The notes under the pieces: generated by a model
Seen by the model: only the letters and a program-made list of their open reading frames with translations
Told to the model about the DNA's origin: nothing
The model's database searches: none
From: Sphingobium psychrophilum
GTDB taxonomy: Bacteria; Pseudomonadota; Alphaproteobacteria; Sphingomonadales; Sphingomonadaceae
DNA length: 64,000 nt
Direction of reading: 5' to 3'
Assembly: GCF_012927105.1 (NCBI RefSeq)
Contig: NZ_JABBFV010000011.1
Span: 1 to 64,000, forward strand
Program-made: the position numbers and the translations under genes
Shown: piece after piece, positions 8,690-17,092 of the stretch
Layout of the letters: each line of letters opens with the position of its first letter
How positions within the stretch are numbered: the first letter of the stretch is position 1

Positions 8690-9174
8690 ATCGTTTCCTC
8701 CGAGATTTGGCGGCTGCCCGTCTTCAGCGAGATGGCGCTGTCCAGCGCCACCGGCTTGGATGTTCGGCGGACGACAGGGGGAATGGCAGCGCGTACTCTG
8801 GCTGCGACCGAGGACAGCGCATCGATAAGCTGCGCTGGCCTAAATGGCTTGATCACCAGTTCGCTCATGGGCACGCCATAAGCCATCCATTCAGCCGCGG
8901 TCGACGAACTGGTATAGACGATCGGCATAGTGGATGCGTGCAGCCGAGCGCGGCGACCGATATTCCAGCCCGTCGAGCCGCGGCCGAGGCGCACATCTGT
9001 GACGACGCAATCAATATGCCCGTCGTCCGTCGCGATGCAGTTGAGGGCTTCCACGCCGTTATTTGCCAGCAGGATGTCAAAGCCTGCATGCTTGAGCATC
9101 TCGGCAACCGGTGTCCGCACGGACTTTTCATCCTCTACGTAGAGTAGGAGCTGATGTTTGGGATCGACCGCCAT
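8686..9174 (-). CDS. Response-regulator receiver-domain protein
   Basis: A 162-residue protein consisting mainly of a receiver domain. The acidic pair E14-D15 (LLYVEDE), the phosphoacceptor D60 (VVTDVRLG), a hydroxyl residue in VYTSSS and the conserved K109 (ELVIKPFRP) are all present. There is no DNA-binding output domain. The last ~35 residues look disordered. Such single-domain regulators act through protein contact or in phosphorelays. It may couple to a histidine kinase such as the HWE/HisKA_2-type kinase remnant at 10.6 kb. It heads a two-gene unit with the GNAT gene. Confidence 0.87.
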   Translation of the reverse strand: MAVDPKHQLLLYVEDEKSVRTPVAEMLKHAGFDILLANNGVEALNCIATDDGHIDCVVTDVRLGRGSTGWNIGRRARLHASTMPIVYTSSSTAAEWMAYGVPMSELVIKPFRPAQLIDALSSVAARVRAAIPPVVRRTSKPVALDSAISLKTGSRQISEETI

Positions 9175-9199
9175 GGAACATTGCCTTTCGAGCGTCGGG

Positions 9200-10213
9200 T
9201 TACTCAGATGTCGTACGGCTTCTCGCTTCGTCGCGGAGCCAGGCTACTTCGTTCGATTGCGGCAGCCCGGCCTCCCGGACCTGAGCCTCCACCACGCCCT
9301 GGATCGTTAACGAGGACGATCGGAACGCTGCAGCCTCGTCAGCGTTGAGGAGCGGCGCTAGAACCTGCTCCACACCGTTTGCGCCAATGATGCAGGGCAT
9401 GCTGATCGCAATTTCGTCAGCACCAGCGATTCCGTGCATGAGGGTCGAAATCGGTAAAACCGCGCGCTCGTTGCGGATTATTGCCTCGCAAATCCGAACG
9501 ATGGCTGTCGCAATGCCGAAGGAGGTATACCCCTTGCCAGACACGATCGAATAGGCCGATTCACGCACAGCTTTCGCGACAGCGACGGTGTCAAGTATCG
9601 GGCGATCGGTCTGAAACTCCTGCAAGGGAATCCCGCCGATACGGACCGCAGAAAAAATCGCCACTTCGCTATCGCCATGCTCGCCCAGCACAACGGCATC
9701 CACAGCGGACGCTGCGACATTGAAGTGTGCGGCAAGCATTTGCCGCAGCCGGTTTGAATCGAGCAGCGTGCCGGTCCCGAGGACCTGGCTGGCGGGGAGG
9801 CTGCCAGAGTTGAACGCTATGGCTGTCATCACATCGACGGGGTTGGCCGCGATCAGTAAAATGCCATCAAACCCAGCAGCGTCGAGAGCATTGACACAGT
9901 CCCTCACGATTTGCGCGCTACGCGCAGCCACGGACAGACGGTTTTCAGCGCCATGGGTCGCCGCGCCTGCGGTGATGACGGCCACCTTCGCGCTCGCAGC
10001 GTCGTCATATGTGCCGGCCCAGATACGCGACGGTCTTGCCAAGGCGTTGGCATCCGACAAATCTGCGGCTTCGGCAGACGCCAATGCATGGTTGTCGTCG
10101 ATGAGCACGATCTCGGGAAAGATGCCCCGGAGCATCATTGCGTAGGCAGCCGTTGCCCCGACATGCCCCGCACCGATTATTACTATCCGGTCCGTCGATT
10201 CCCTTAGCGTCAT
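9200..10213 (-). CDS. ldh: L-lactate dehydrogenase
   Basis: A 337-residue member of the LDH/MDH family. It opens with the NAD-binding IVIIGAGHVGATAAYAM fold, followed by AANPVDVMT, GTGTLLDSNRLR (substrate-binding arginine) and the catalytic histidine motif VLGEHGDSEVAIFS. These favour L-lactate over malate dehydrogenase. The reaction interconverts pyruvate and lactate with NADH. The frame extends to 10288, but the start at 10213 (MTLREST) lies just before the Rossmann fold as expected. With the phosphoketolase at 61 kb it suggests mixed-acid or heterolactic metabolism at low oxygen. Confidence 0.85.
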   Translation of the reverse strand: MTLRESTDRIVIIGAGHVGATAAYAMMLRGIFPEIVLIDDNHALASAEAADLSDANALARPSRIWAGTYDDAASAKVAVITAGAATHGAENRLSVAARSAQIVRDCVNALDAAGFDGILLIAANPVDVMTAIAFNSGSLPASQVLGTGTLLDSNRLRQMLAAHFNVAASAVDAVVLGEHGDSEVAIFSAVRIGGIPLQEFQTDRPILDTVAVAKAVRESAYSIVSGKGYTSFGIATAIVRICEAIIRNERAVLPISTLMHGIAGADEIAISMPCIIGANGVEQVLAPLLNADEAAAFRSSSLTIQGVVEAQVREAGLPQSNEVAWLRDEARSRTTSE

Positions 10214-10621
10214 TGGCCGGCACCCGGTGGAACTGCCCGCCATGTCGTTCCGGGCGGCTTGACCATCGCGCAGCCGCACGTGCGGCATCTGCCAACGAAC
10301 AGTCCGGCTTCCCAGTGCGTGCCCCGCGGATCGACCGAATGACGGCCGACCAATGTGTGGAGGCTCATAGCGGCATTCTGAATCTGGTCATGGCATTGCT
10401 CCGCCTTCAGGCGAGAGCGCTACCGTCCCTCGGTCACAGGATGCCTGCATCAGATCGGGTGATGCGCCATATATACCATGGCAAGGTCGGATGACCTAAC
10501 GACACCTCCAATGAATTAGGCGGACCGCTCAATCAGGTGTAGAAGGATGTCACCACCGGTCCTCCTGGCTCGTCGGTGGCTGAGAGTCTCACGCTCCCGC
10601 CCGACGGAGCGAAAATCTCAC
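10214..10621. other. Divergent intergenic region between ldh and the kinase remnant
   Basis: About 400 bases with no recognisable gene. It must contain the promoters of the minus-strand lactate dehydrogenase and the plus-strand kinase. I saw no clear FNR/FixK box. Confidence 0.45.
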
Positions 10622-11587
10622 ATGAAACAGTTCGAGAACCTCGAAGACGCCCAGACCCTCGCCCTCGCGATCGTGGATACGATCCCAGAGCCGTTCCTCG
10701 TGCTGGACGACAGCTTCTCGGTCATGGCGGCAAGCCGGTCCTTTTATGAATGTTTCAAAGTCGACGCAGCCCAAACTCGCGGGCGATCCCTATTCGCTCT
10801 TGGCGACGGACAATGGGACATTCCGGCGCTGCGCCATTTGATAGCAACGATCATTCCGGGACAGCCTGCGATGGAAGGCTTCGAGGTCGAGCACGACTTC
10901 CCAGCAATCGGGCGCAAGGTCATGCTGCTGAACGCTCGGACTGTGACCTATGCAGGCAAGGACACCGCCAATATCCTGCTGGCGTTTCAGGATGTGACCC
11001 TCCGGCGCCAGATCGAGCAAGAGAAGGCTGCGCTCAATGCGCAGACCGAACATCTCCTCGCCCAGCAGCGCATCTTGTTCCAGGAAATGCAGCATCGGGT
11101 CGCCAACAGTCTGCAGATCATCGCCAGCATTCTCACGCTCAAGGCGGGATCCGTGACTTCCGAGGAGACGCGCCATCATCTGGAGGATGCCCGCGAGCGG
11201 GTCATGTCTGTGGCCGCAGTGCAGACGCACCTCAATGCATCCGAAGGTATCGACCGCATCGAAGTGGGTGCCTATTTGGTGAAACTCGGCAGCGGCCTTT
11301 CGGCATCCATGATTGGTGAGGGAAGACCGATTGTGCTCGATGTCGTCACAGACGAAAGCATCATTGCCTCGGCCGATGCCATCAGCCTGGGGTTGATCGT
11401 CACAGAGCTCGTCATCAATGCGATCAAATATGCCTTTCCGACTCCCCGACCCGACGCCCGCATTTTAGTTCAGTATGAAGTGCAAGGCAGTGACTGGTCA
11501 CTGACGGTTTCGGATAATGGCGTATGCGACGCAGCGCGCATACGGTGCGCCATGGCTGAGCTACCTGGTCGGACTGACCGTCCTTAG
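10622..11587 (+). pseudogene. Sensor histidine kinase (HisKA_2 type), C-terminally truncated
   Basis: A PAS-containing kinase with no membrane segment. Residues ~15-130 form the PAS domain. The phosphoacceptor H158 is in FQEMQHRVANSLQIIASIL, the HisKA_2/HWE-like signature. The N box of the ATPase domain is ELVINAIKYAF. The sequence then reaches VSDNGV, the G1 box, and stops resembling a kinase at about 11520. The final ~20 codons are permease DNA read in the wrong frame. Loss of the rest of the ATP-binding domain should abolish kinase activity. The start at 10622 is preferred over 10547 because it begins directly before the PAS domain and follows GGAGCG. Confidence 0.8.
11521..11544. repeat. 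Inverted repeat at the kinase/permease junction
   Basis: Two perfect 8-base arms, CGTATGCG and CGCATACG, are separated by eight bases. They sit exactly where kinase homology ends and permease homology begins. This may be a recombinase target or the structure that promoted the deletion; it could also be chance. Confidence 0.6.
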
Positions 11588-12650
11588 TTCTGGCCTCGCC
11601 TCAATCGCGACCCAGGCCAAGGTCGTGGCAGAGAACTTGAATACGCTCGTCGGGTTCGACTTCGGGTTCACCGTTTTATCCAGCCCGACAGAGATAGTGC
11701 TGATCGGCGTCGTGTTCCTCCTGCTTTTAGACGGGATCGTGTTTCGGGGCATCACGACATCGGTCTGGGTGAACACAGCTTTCACGGTGGTTTCCGCACT
11801 CGGGTTGTTGCTTGTCATCGCGGTGGGCGCCCGTTTCTGGGGCCAGGCCGATCTTTTCGAAGTCCCTAAAATACCTGGGAATGCTCATGGCGATCTCACG
11901 CTCGGGCTGCTCCTACAGGGATCGATCCTGACGTTCTTCTCATTCCTTGGGTTCGAAGACATGCTCAACGTCGCGGAAGAGGTAGAGCGTCCCGAGCGCA
12001 ACATGCCGATCGGCATCATTGGCGCGATGCTCACCGCATCGGTGATATACATGGCTGTCGCGATCACAGCGGTCTCCGTCGTGCCGTGGGCTGAACTTGC
12101 CAGCGCGCCGGGCCCGCTAAAACTCGTTGTTGAACGAGCCGCTCCTTGGTTTCCAGCAGTTGGATTCACCGTCATCACGATTGCGGCCGTTTCGAACACG
12201 GCCCTGGTGAACTACGTGATGGGCTCGCGGCTGCTCTACGGAATGGCTCAGCAGGGACTGATCCCGGCCGTTCTGGGCACGGTCCATATCACGCGCCGCA
12301 CGCCGCACATCGCCATCGGGGCGCTGCTGGTCGTCGTTGTCGCGATGCAGTTCGTTGGGGACATAGCTCAGTTGGCAAGCGCCACGGTGCTGCTGCTGCT
12401 AGTCGTGTTCGCGTTGGTCAACGCTGCGCTGATCGTCCTCAAGCTGAGGGAAGGCGATATCCCTGGCTGCTTCAATGCGCCAATCGTCGTTCCGGTGCTA
12501 GGCGTCCTGATCTGCCTCGCGATGATAGCAGCGCGGATAGTGCAGGCCGACTGGTATGGGCCAGCACTGACCCTCGCTCTCCTGGTCGCGATCATGGTCC
12601 TCTATTTCGTCACGGCGAAGGCCAAGACGCCAAGCGCGGCGACGACATGA
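11545..12650 (+). pseudogene. APC-superfamily amino-acid permease, N-terminally truncated
   Basis: About 370 residues of a multi-spanning transporter. Visible helices include WLSYLVGLTVLSSGLASIA, EIVLIGVVFLLLLDGIVF and ILTFFSFLGFEDMLNVAEE. The last, with its FEDMLNVAEEVERPERNMP consensus, is typical of amino acid-polyamine-organocation permeases. Complete relatives have some 450-500 residues with additional N-terminal helices. Here the first helices are absent and the frame begins at the junction with the kinase gene. A start at 11517 is formally possible but would yield a protein missing the substrate-binding first helices. It ends six bases from the convergent DUF1971 gene. Confidence 0.78.
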
Positions 12651-12655
12651 AGATA

Positions 12656-12934
12656 TCATCCCCCGAGACGAGGCAGGTGATCGAAGAAGTCGACCTGCAT
12701 TTCCATCGGGCCCACAGGTTCAACGAAGTGAGTCTGTTCGGGCAGAATGACCGCTGGCGCGCCAGGCGTGACCAGGATTTCGCTGGCCGGCTCCAAAATG
12801 GTGAGCTTGAGGGTTCCGCGAAGAACGCGGATGAGGCCCCACGTCCCCGCCTTGGTGCGGTGGTCGCGTCGCAGGGCCTTCGGCAAGGTCACTTCATCGA
12901 AGATCGGCGTGGACCGGTAAGGCTCATCAAGCAT
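12656..12934 (-). CDS. DUF1971 (YeaR/TehB-like cupin) protein, copy 1
   Basis: A 92-residue single-domain protein of the DUF1971 family, a small cupin-like fold found in E. coli YeaR and at the end of some TehB proteins. Diagnostic segments are YRSTPIFDEVTLP, TKAGTWGLIRVLRG and PMEMQVDFFDH. The start at 12934 is chosen because GAAGGA precedes it at good spacing. It is clearly paralogous to the gene at 15554. E. coli yeaR is induced by nitrate and nitric oxide, so a role in NO or nitrosative stress is plausible. Confidence 0.82.
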   Translation of the reverse strand: MLDEPYRSTPIFDEVTLPKALRRDHRTKAGTWGLIRVLRGTLKLTILEPASEILVTPGAPAVILPEQTHFVEPVGPMEMQVDFFDHLPRLGG

Positions 12935-13071
12935 GTGCATGTCCTTCGTCACCGCCAGCAAGAAGCAGTAGCGAAACACCCGTTAGCAATCAGCAGGCTC
13001 GGTCAAGCTCCAAGGTACTCGGCCCAGTCCGCCCAACGCTACAGGCAGCGCCAGAACGGCAAAGGATCGAT

Positions 13072-13272
13072 ATGAAAAACATTGCCACCCTGACGATGAA
13101 TCCCACGATCGACGTGGCCTACGAAGTGGATCAAATGGTCCATACTCACAAGATGCGCACGGTCGCGGAGCATTATTGCCCCGGCGGCGGGGGTATAAAC
13201 GTTGCGCGTGTCTTCGTACGTTTGGGCGGTAATGCACGGTGCATCTACTTGGCCGGCGGTGCGACCGGTGGC
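13072..13272 (+). pseudogene. pfkB-type sugar kinase, 5' fragment
   Basis: The first ~67 residues of a PfkB-family phosphofructokinase: IATLTMNPTIDVAYEVDQM, then CPGGGGINVARVFVRLGG and IYLAGGATGG. Full-length relatives are about 310 residues. Homology ends after GGATGG, where IS110 transposase sequence begins in another frame. All of the ATP-binding and catalytic part is gone. The gene would have phosphorylated fructose-6-phosphate or a related sugar phosphate. Confidence 0.85.
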
Positions 13273-14113
13273 CGGGAAGCTCCAATGCCTGGGCCATGAG
13301 GTGAAGCTGATGCCGCCTGCCTACGTGAAGGCTTATGTGAAGCGGAACAAAAATGATGCAGCCGATGCCGAAGCGATCTGCGAGGCGGTGAGGCGACCGA
13401 CGATGCGCTTTGTGGCGATCAAGTCGGCCGACGCGCAGAGCGTGCTGATGTTGCATCGCGCCCGTCACCTGCTGGTCCGGCAGCGGACCGCGCAGGTTAG
13501 TGCGCTGCGCGCGCATCTGGCCGAATATGGGATTGTGGCACCCAGAGGCCGCGCCCATGTCCGCGAGCTCGTCGGCGTTCTCAACGCGGGCGAAGCAGCG
13601 ATCCCGGAACTGGCGCGGCAGACATTGCTGCTGATCGCCGGCATGATTGATGGCTTGAGCCAACAGATCCGTCAGATCGAGATCGAGTTGATGGCTTGGC
13701 ATCGCGCCAATGCCGCGTGCAAGCGTTTGGAGACGATCCCCGGCATCGGGTTTATCACCGCCACCGCGCTCGTTGCGACCGTCGGCGACGCCGCTATCTT
13801 CCGTTCCGGTCGCCAGTTTGCCGCCTGGCTGGGGTTGGTACCCAAGCAACATTCCTCCGGCGGGAAGGAGCGAATGGGCGCGATATCGAAGATGGGGGAT
13901 CGCTATCTGCGCCATTTGCTAGTCGTCGGCGCAACCGCCGTTGTCCGCTACACCCGGCGCAAGCAGACGACCGTCAGCATCTGGGCGAACCAGCTGCTCG
14001 AGCGCAAGCCCGCAAGGCTGGTGACCGTCGCGGTCGCCAACAAGATGGCCCGGATCGCCTGGGCCGTGATGGCGCGCGATGAAAATTACCGCGCCGGTCC
14101 GGTAACCGCCTGA
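13273..14113 (+). pseudogene. IS110-family transposase, 5'-truncated
   Basis: From LGHEVKLMPPAYVKAYVKRN and KNDAADAEAICEAV onward this is a standard IS110 transposase, including the C-terminal transposase-20 domain (LETIPGIGFITATALVA, FAAWLGLVPKQHSSGGKERM). The first ~75 residues, holding the start of the DEDD catalytic domain, are absent. The frame instead runs into the pfkB fragment. The element is inactive unless another copy supplies the transposase. The junction at ~13272 is a deletion joining pfkB to the interior of the IS, not a clean insertion. Confidence 0.85.
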
Positions 14114-14570
14114 CCTGGCGCCAACCACTTTGGGCAGGAGAGAACGACACGCGTGATGCCGATCCGGGGCTTGCCGGGGATGGAAACAACCTGAGTGATT
14201 CAACGCGCATCACAGCGCGCCAGCTTGATGAGGATCCCATCCACCGACACCATCATGGCCAGCGGCCTTTCACGCCGCGCAAACAGGCCGGACACATGAA
14301 TGAACCTGACCCGGCTCAGATCAACGCGTCAATTTCCCCCTTGCCCAACAGGGGCCGTCCACACATGAATCACATCTTACCCCGCTTGGGAATCCCGCAA
14401 CCGATTCAAATCAGCCAGGACAGACTCTAGGCGCTGCGCACCTGGGTAACGGCGTCGGCCGGGTTTCGTTTCAGCTTGACCGAAGTATTGAAACTCCAAA
14501 ACGGTGATCGGCGAGCCATCTTCTCCCTCACAACGATAGCGCGCGCATTCCTCCTCCATCGGCAGAGCCT
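14114..14570. other. IS110 3' region and intergenic sequence
   Basis: The first ~240 bases probably belong to the non-coding 3' part of the IS110 element, which in this family can be long. The rest, up to the Rrf2 gene, shows no credible reading frame. The exact IS end could not be fixed without a reference copy. Confidence 0.45.
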
Positions 14571-14996
14571 CTATGCCGCTTCGGGTGCAAAGAGACTGAG
14601 CATATCGACCCGCCTCGCCAACAGGTCGTCGAGCGTGTAGCTGTCGAGCACGGCCATGAATGCGGCAAGCGCCTCGCGAAGAACGCCCGTCGCTCCGCAC
14701 GCCGGCGCGATGATGCAGCTTCCGCAATCGACCAGATCGAACCCATCCTCCGTGTGCCGCACGACCGATCCGATGATAATCTCACCCGGCGGTCGCGCGA
14801 GGCGAATTCCGCCAAGACGCCCCCGAGCGCTCGCCACAAAGCCCGCTTTTCCGAGGTCGTGAACCACCTTCATCAAATGGTTTTGCGAGATCGCATAGGC
14901 ACCCGCCATCTCGGAAATCGAGCATAGCCGATCAGGCCGCGCTCCAAGGTAAAGCAGCACCCTAAGGGCATAGTCGGTGTAGCGCGTCAGCTTCAT
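14571..14996 (-). CDS. nsrR: Rrf2-family transcriptional repressor, NsrR-like
   Basis: A 141-residue Rrf2 protein. The winged helix-turn-helix occupies residues 1-60 (MKLTRYTDYALRVLLYLG, ISQNHLMKVVHDL). Three cysteines, C91, C94 and C100 (DCGSCIIAPACG), match the iron-sulphur cluster position of NsrR and IscR, though the first spacing is shorter than in E. coli NsrR (C91, C96, C102). NsrR senses nitric oxide through its cluster and represses NO-detoxifying genes. It is divergent from a truncated haemoglobin, DUF1971 and flavohaemoglobin operon, which fits that role. The gene symbol is an inference from context. Confidence 0.82.
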   Translation of the reverse strand: MKLTRYTDYALRVLLYLGARPDRLCSISEMAGAYAISQNHLMKVVHDLGKAGFVASARGRLGGIRLARPPGEIIIGSVVRHTEDGFDLVDCGSCIIAPACGATGVLREALAAFMAVLDSYTLDDLLARRVDMLSLFAPEAA

Positions 14997-15034
14997 GTCG
15001 CTTCCCGGTCACAGCGCCCAATCGACGCTGCACT

Positions 15035-15100
15035 AATATATATGCATTCTTGTTGCATGTTTCCAACCCGGTGATACATGTAGCGTAGATACATGATTTC
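15035..15100. promoter_or_regulatory. Candidate NsrR-type operator region
   Basis: The divergent region carries repeated ATGCAT/ACATG half-sites: ATGCAT at 15042-15047, TGCATG at 15054-15059, and a direct repeat GATACATG at 15073-15080 and 15088-15095. Known NsrR sites are built from ATGCATTT/ATACAT-like half-sites. The position, immediately before the haemoglobin gene and between the two divergent starts, suits a repressor operator. Confidence 0.5.
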
Positions 15101-15111
15101 GGAGTCGGTCA

Positions 15112-15561
15112 ATGGATGACGATACGCAGGTTGACGAGGAAGGGCTAAGCCGTCTCGTGACGCTGTTCTATGCGCGGGTCCGCGAGGATGCCGAGCTGGG
15201 GCCGATCTTCAACGACGCGATCGCCGATTGGCCGGAACATCTCGAAAAGCTGGCGGCATTCTGGTCATCGGTGATGCTCACCAGTGGTCGATACAAGGGT
15301 CAACCGGTGCCGGCTCATTTGAAGCACAAATCACGAATTACGCCGGCGCTATTCGACCGATGGCTAACGCTTTGGGCTGAGGCGACCAACGAAATGATGT
15401 CGCCCGAAGCCGCCGCCGCTTTGCAAGCGAAAGCGAAGCGGATCGCCGAAAGCCTGCAGCTCGCCGTGTTTTTTCGGCTCGATCGGCAACGCGCGGAAGG
15501 CTCGGCAATCAATTCCGATACGCTGGATTGCCCAAGGCGGAGAGTGCAAAGCCATGCCTGA
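15112..15561 (+). CDS. Group III truncated haemoglobin
   Basis: A 149-residue 2-over-2 globin. Landmarks are LVTLFYARVREDAELGPIF (helices A-B), HLEKLAAFWSSVMLTSGRY (E helix region) and GQPVPAHLKHKSRITPALFDRW, where H73 or H75 lies near the proximal site, then the WLTLWAEAT helix. Group III (trHbP) globins are often linked to NO or microaerobic metabolism. It is the first gene of the operon divergent from the Rrf2 repressor and overlaps the next gene by eight bases. The C-terminal ~20 residues are extra and arginine-rich. Confidence 0.87.
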   Translation: MDDDTQVDEEGLSRLVTLFYARVREDAELGPIFNDAIADWPEHLEKLAAFWSSVMLTSGRYKGQPVPAHLKHKSRITPALFDRWLTLWAEATNEMMSPEAAAALQAKAKRIAESLQLAVFFRLDRQRAEGSAINSDTLDCPRRRVQSHA

Positions 15562-15829
15562 CATCCTTCCCTATCGTTCCACACCGGTGTTTGATCAGGA
15601 TACACTACCGGCTGCCTTGCGGGCGCGACACGATACCAAGGCCGGTGTCTGGGGCCTGATCCGCGTTTTGGAAGGCGAGCTTAAGCTCACCTATCTCGAT
15701 CCGCCTTCGGAGATCGTGCTGACACCGAACCAGCCAGGATTGGTTCTGCCGCAGCAGCCGCATTTCGTGACGCCGATGGGGTCAATGAAGATGCAGGTCG
15801 ATTTCTACGATCAGCCGCCCGCGCGCTGA
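15554..15829 (+). CDS. DUF1971 (YeaR-like) protein, copy 2
   Basis: A 91-residue DUF1971 protein: YRSTPVFDQDTLPAALRARH, TKAGVWGLIRVLEGELKLT and MGSMKMQVDFYDQ. It is a paralogue of the protein encoded at 12656-12934, alignable end to end without gaps. It overlaps the truncated haemoglobin gene by eight bases and is followed 40 bases later by the flavohaemoglobin. E. coli yeaR belongs to the NsrR regulon, so its position in this putative NsrR operon is coherent. Biochemical function is unknown. Confidence 0.87.
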   Translation: MPDILPYRSTPVFDQDTLPAALRARHDTKAGVWGLIRVLEGELKLTYLDPPSEIVLTPNQPGLVLPQQPHFVTPMGSMKMQVDFYDQPPAR

Positions 15830-15869
15830 CATTGCCGGAAATTTCAACGCATTTCAGAAGGAGAAGTTC

Positions 15870-17081
15870 ATGTCGCAACCTCTTAGCGATCAGACGATCG
15901 CGCTCGTCAAGGCGACCGTTCCCGCGCTGGAAGCGCATGGTCTGGACATCGTACACGAAATGTATTCCCGGATGTTCCAGAACCCGGAAATCCGCGACCT
16001 TTTCAATCAGTCGCATCATGGCGACTCCGGATCGCAGCCGCGTGCGCTCACGGGCGCCATTCTCGCCTATGCCAGCAATATTGAAAATCTCGGTGCGCTT
16101 GCGCCTGCTGTTGAGCGGATCGCGCAAAAGCATGTGGGCCTTCAGATTTTGCCCGAGCACTATCCGCACGTTGCCGAGGCGCTCCTTGGCGCGATCAAGG
16201 CGGTGCTGGGAGATGCAGCAACGGAGGAAATCCTTGCGGCATGGGGCGAGGCCTACTGGTTCCTCGCCAATATCCTGATCGCACGCGAGCAGCGGGTCTA
16301 CACAGAGCAGAAGGACGCGGCGGGCGGATGGAATGGCTGGCGTGACTTCCGCGTCGAAGACGTCTTGCGCGAGAGCAGCGTCATCAATTCCTACATTCTC
16401 CGCCCGGTCGATGGCGGACCCGTCATGCAGCACAAGCCGGGGCAGTATCTGACTTTCTGGCTGGAGATTCCCGGTCATCCGCCGGTCAAGCGCAACTACT
16501 CGATTTCGGCGGCTGCCAATGGCGAAACCTATCGCATTTCGGTGAAACGCGAATCGCAGGGCCTGGCTTCGGGATGGCTTCATGACGAGGTGAAGCCCGG
16601 AACCGTGTTGAAGGTCGCCGCGCCGGCGGGCGAGTTCTTCCTTTCCGAGCACGTCGAACGTCCCGTGGTCCTCCTCTCCGGCGGTGTGGGCCTGACGCCA
16701 ATGGTGGCGATGCTCGAGGCGCTTGCGCAGAGCGGCGCCGATGTGCCCGTTCACTATATTCACGGAACCCATGATCGCGACACGCATGCGATGCGCGATC
16801 ATGTCCGCACCGTAGCTGGGCAGGGCAGCGCGGTGTCGGTTACCGATTTCCATCAAACTCCGCTGGAAGGCGAAGCGCAGGGCCAGGACTATGATGTCTC
16901 CGGCATCATCACCGATGAGTGGCTCGTCGCCAACACGCCGGTCGGTGAGGCCGACTACTATATTTGCGGACCGCGCCCGTTCCTGCGTCACGCGGTTTCG
17001 ACCTTGTCGCTCGCCGGTGTGCCGTCCGACCGAATTCACTACGAGTTCTTCGGCCCGGCGGACGAACTTCTGGCAGCCTGA
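15870..17081 (+). CDS. hmp: Flavohaemoglobin (nitric oxide dioxygenase)
   Basis: A 403-residue protein of typical Hmp length. Residues 1-138 form the globin domain, with Y32 in the B helix and the proximal histidine H88 in AQKHVGLQILPEHY. Next comes the FAD domain (GQYLTFWLEIP, KRNYSISAA) and the NAD domain (VVLLSGGVGLTPMVAMLEAL, YYICGPRPFL). It converts NO and oxygen to nitrate using NADH or NADPH in the cytoplasm. A clear AGAAGGAGAAG ribosome-binding site precedes the ATG. Its downstream gene encodes a membrane protein 11 bases away. Confidence 0.95.
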   Translation: MSQPLSDQTIALVKATVPALEAHGLDIVHEMYSRMFQNPEIRDLFNQSHHGDSGSQPRALTGAILAYASNIENLGALAPAVERIAQKHVGLQILPEHYPHVAEALLGAIKAVLGDAATEEILAAWGEAYWFLANILIAREQRVYTEQKDAAGGWNGWRDFRVEDVLRESSVINSYILRPVDGGPVMQHKPGQYLTFWLEIPGHPPVKRNYSISAAANGETYRISVKRESQGLASGWLHDEVKPGTVLKVAAPAGEFFLSEHVERPVVLLSGGVGLTPMVAMLEALAQSGADVPVHYIHGTHDRDTHAMRDHVRTVAGQGSAVSVTDFHQTPLEGEAQGQDYDVSGIITDEWLVANTPVGEADYYICGPRPFLRHAVSTLSLAGVPSDRIHYEFFGPADELLAA

Positions 17082-17092
17082 CGGGAGACGTT

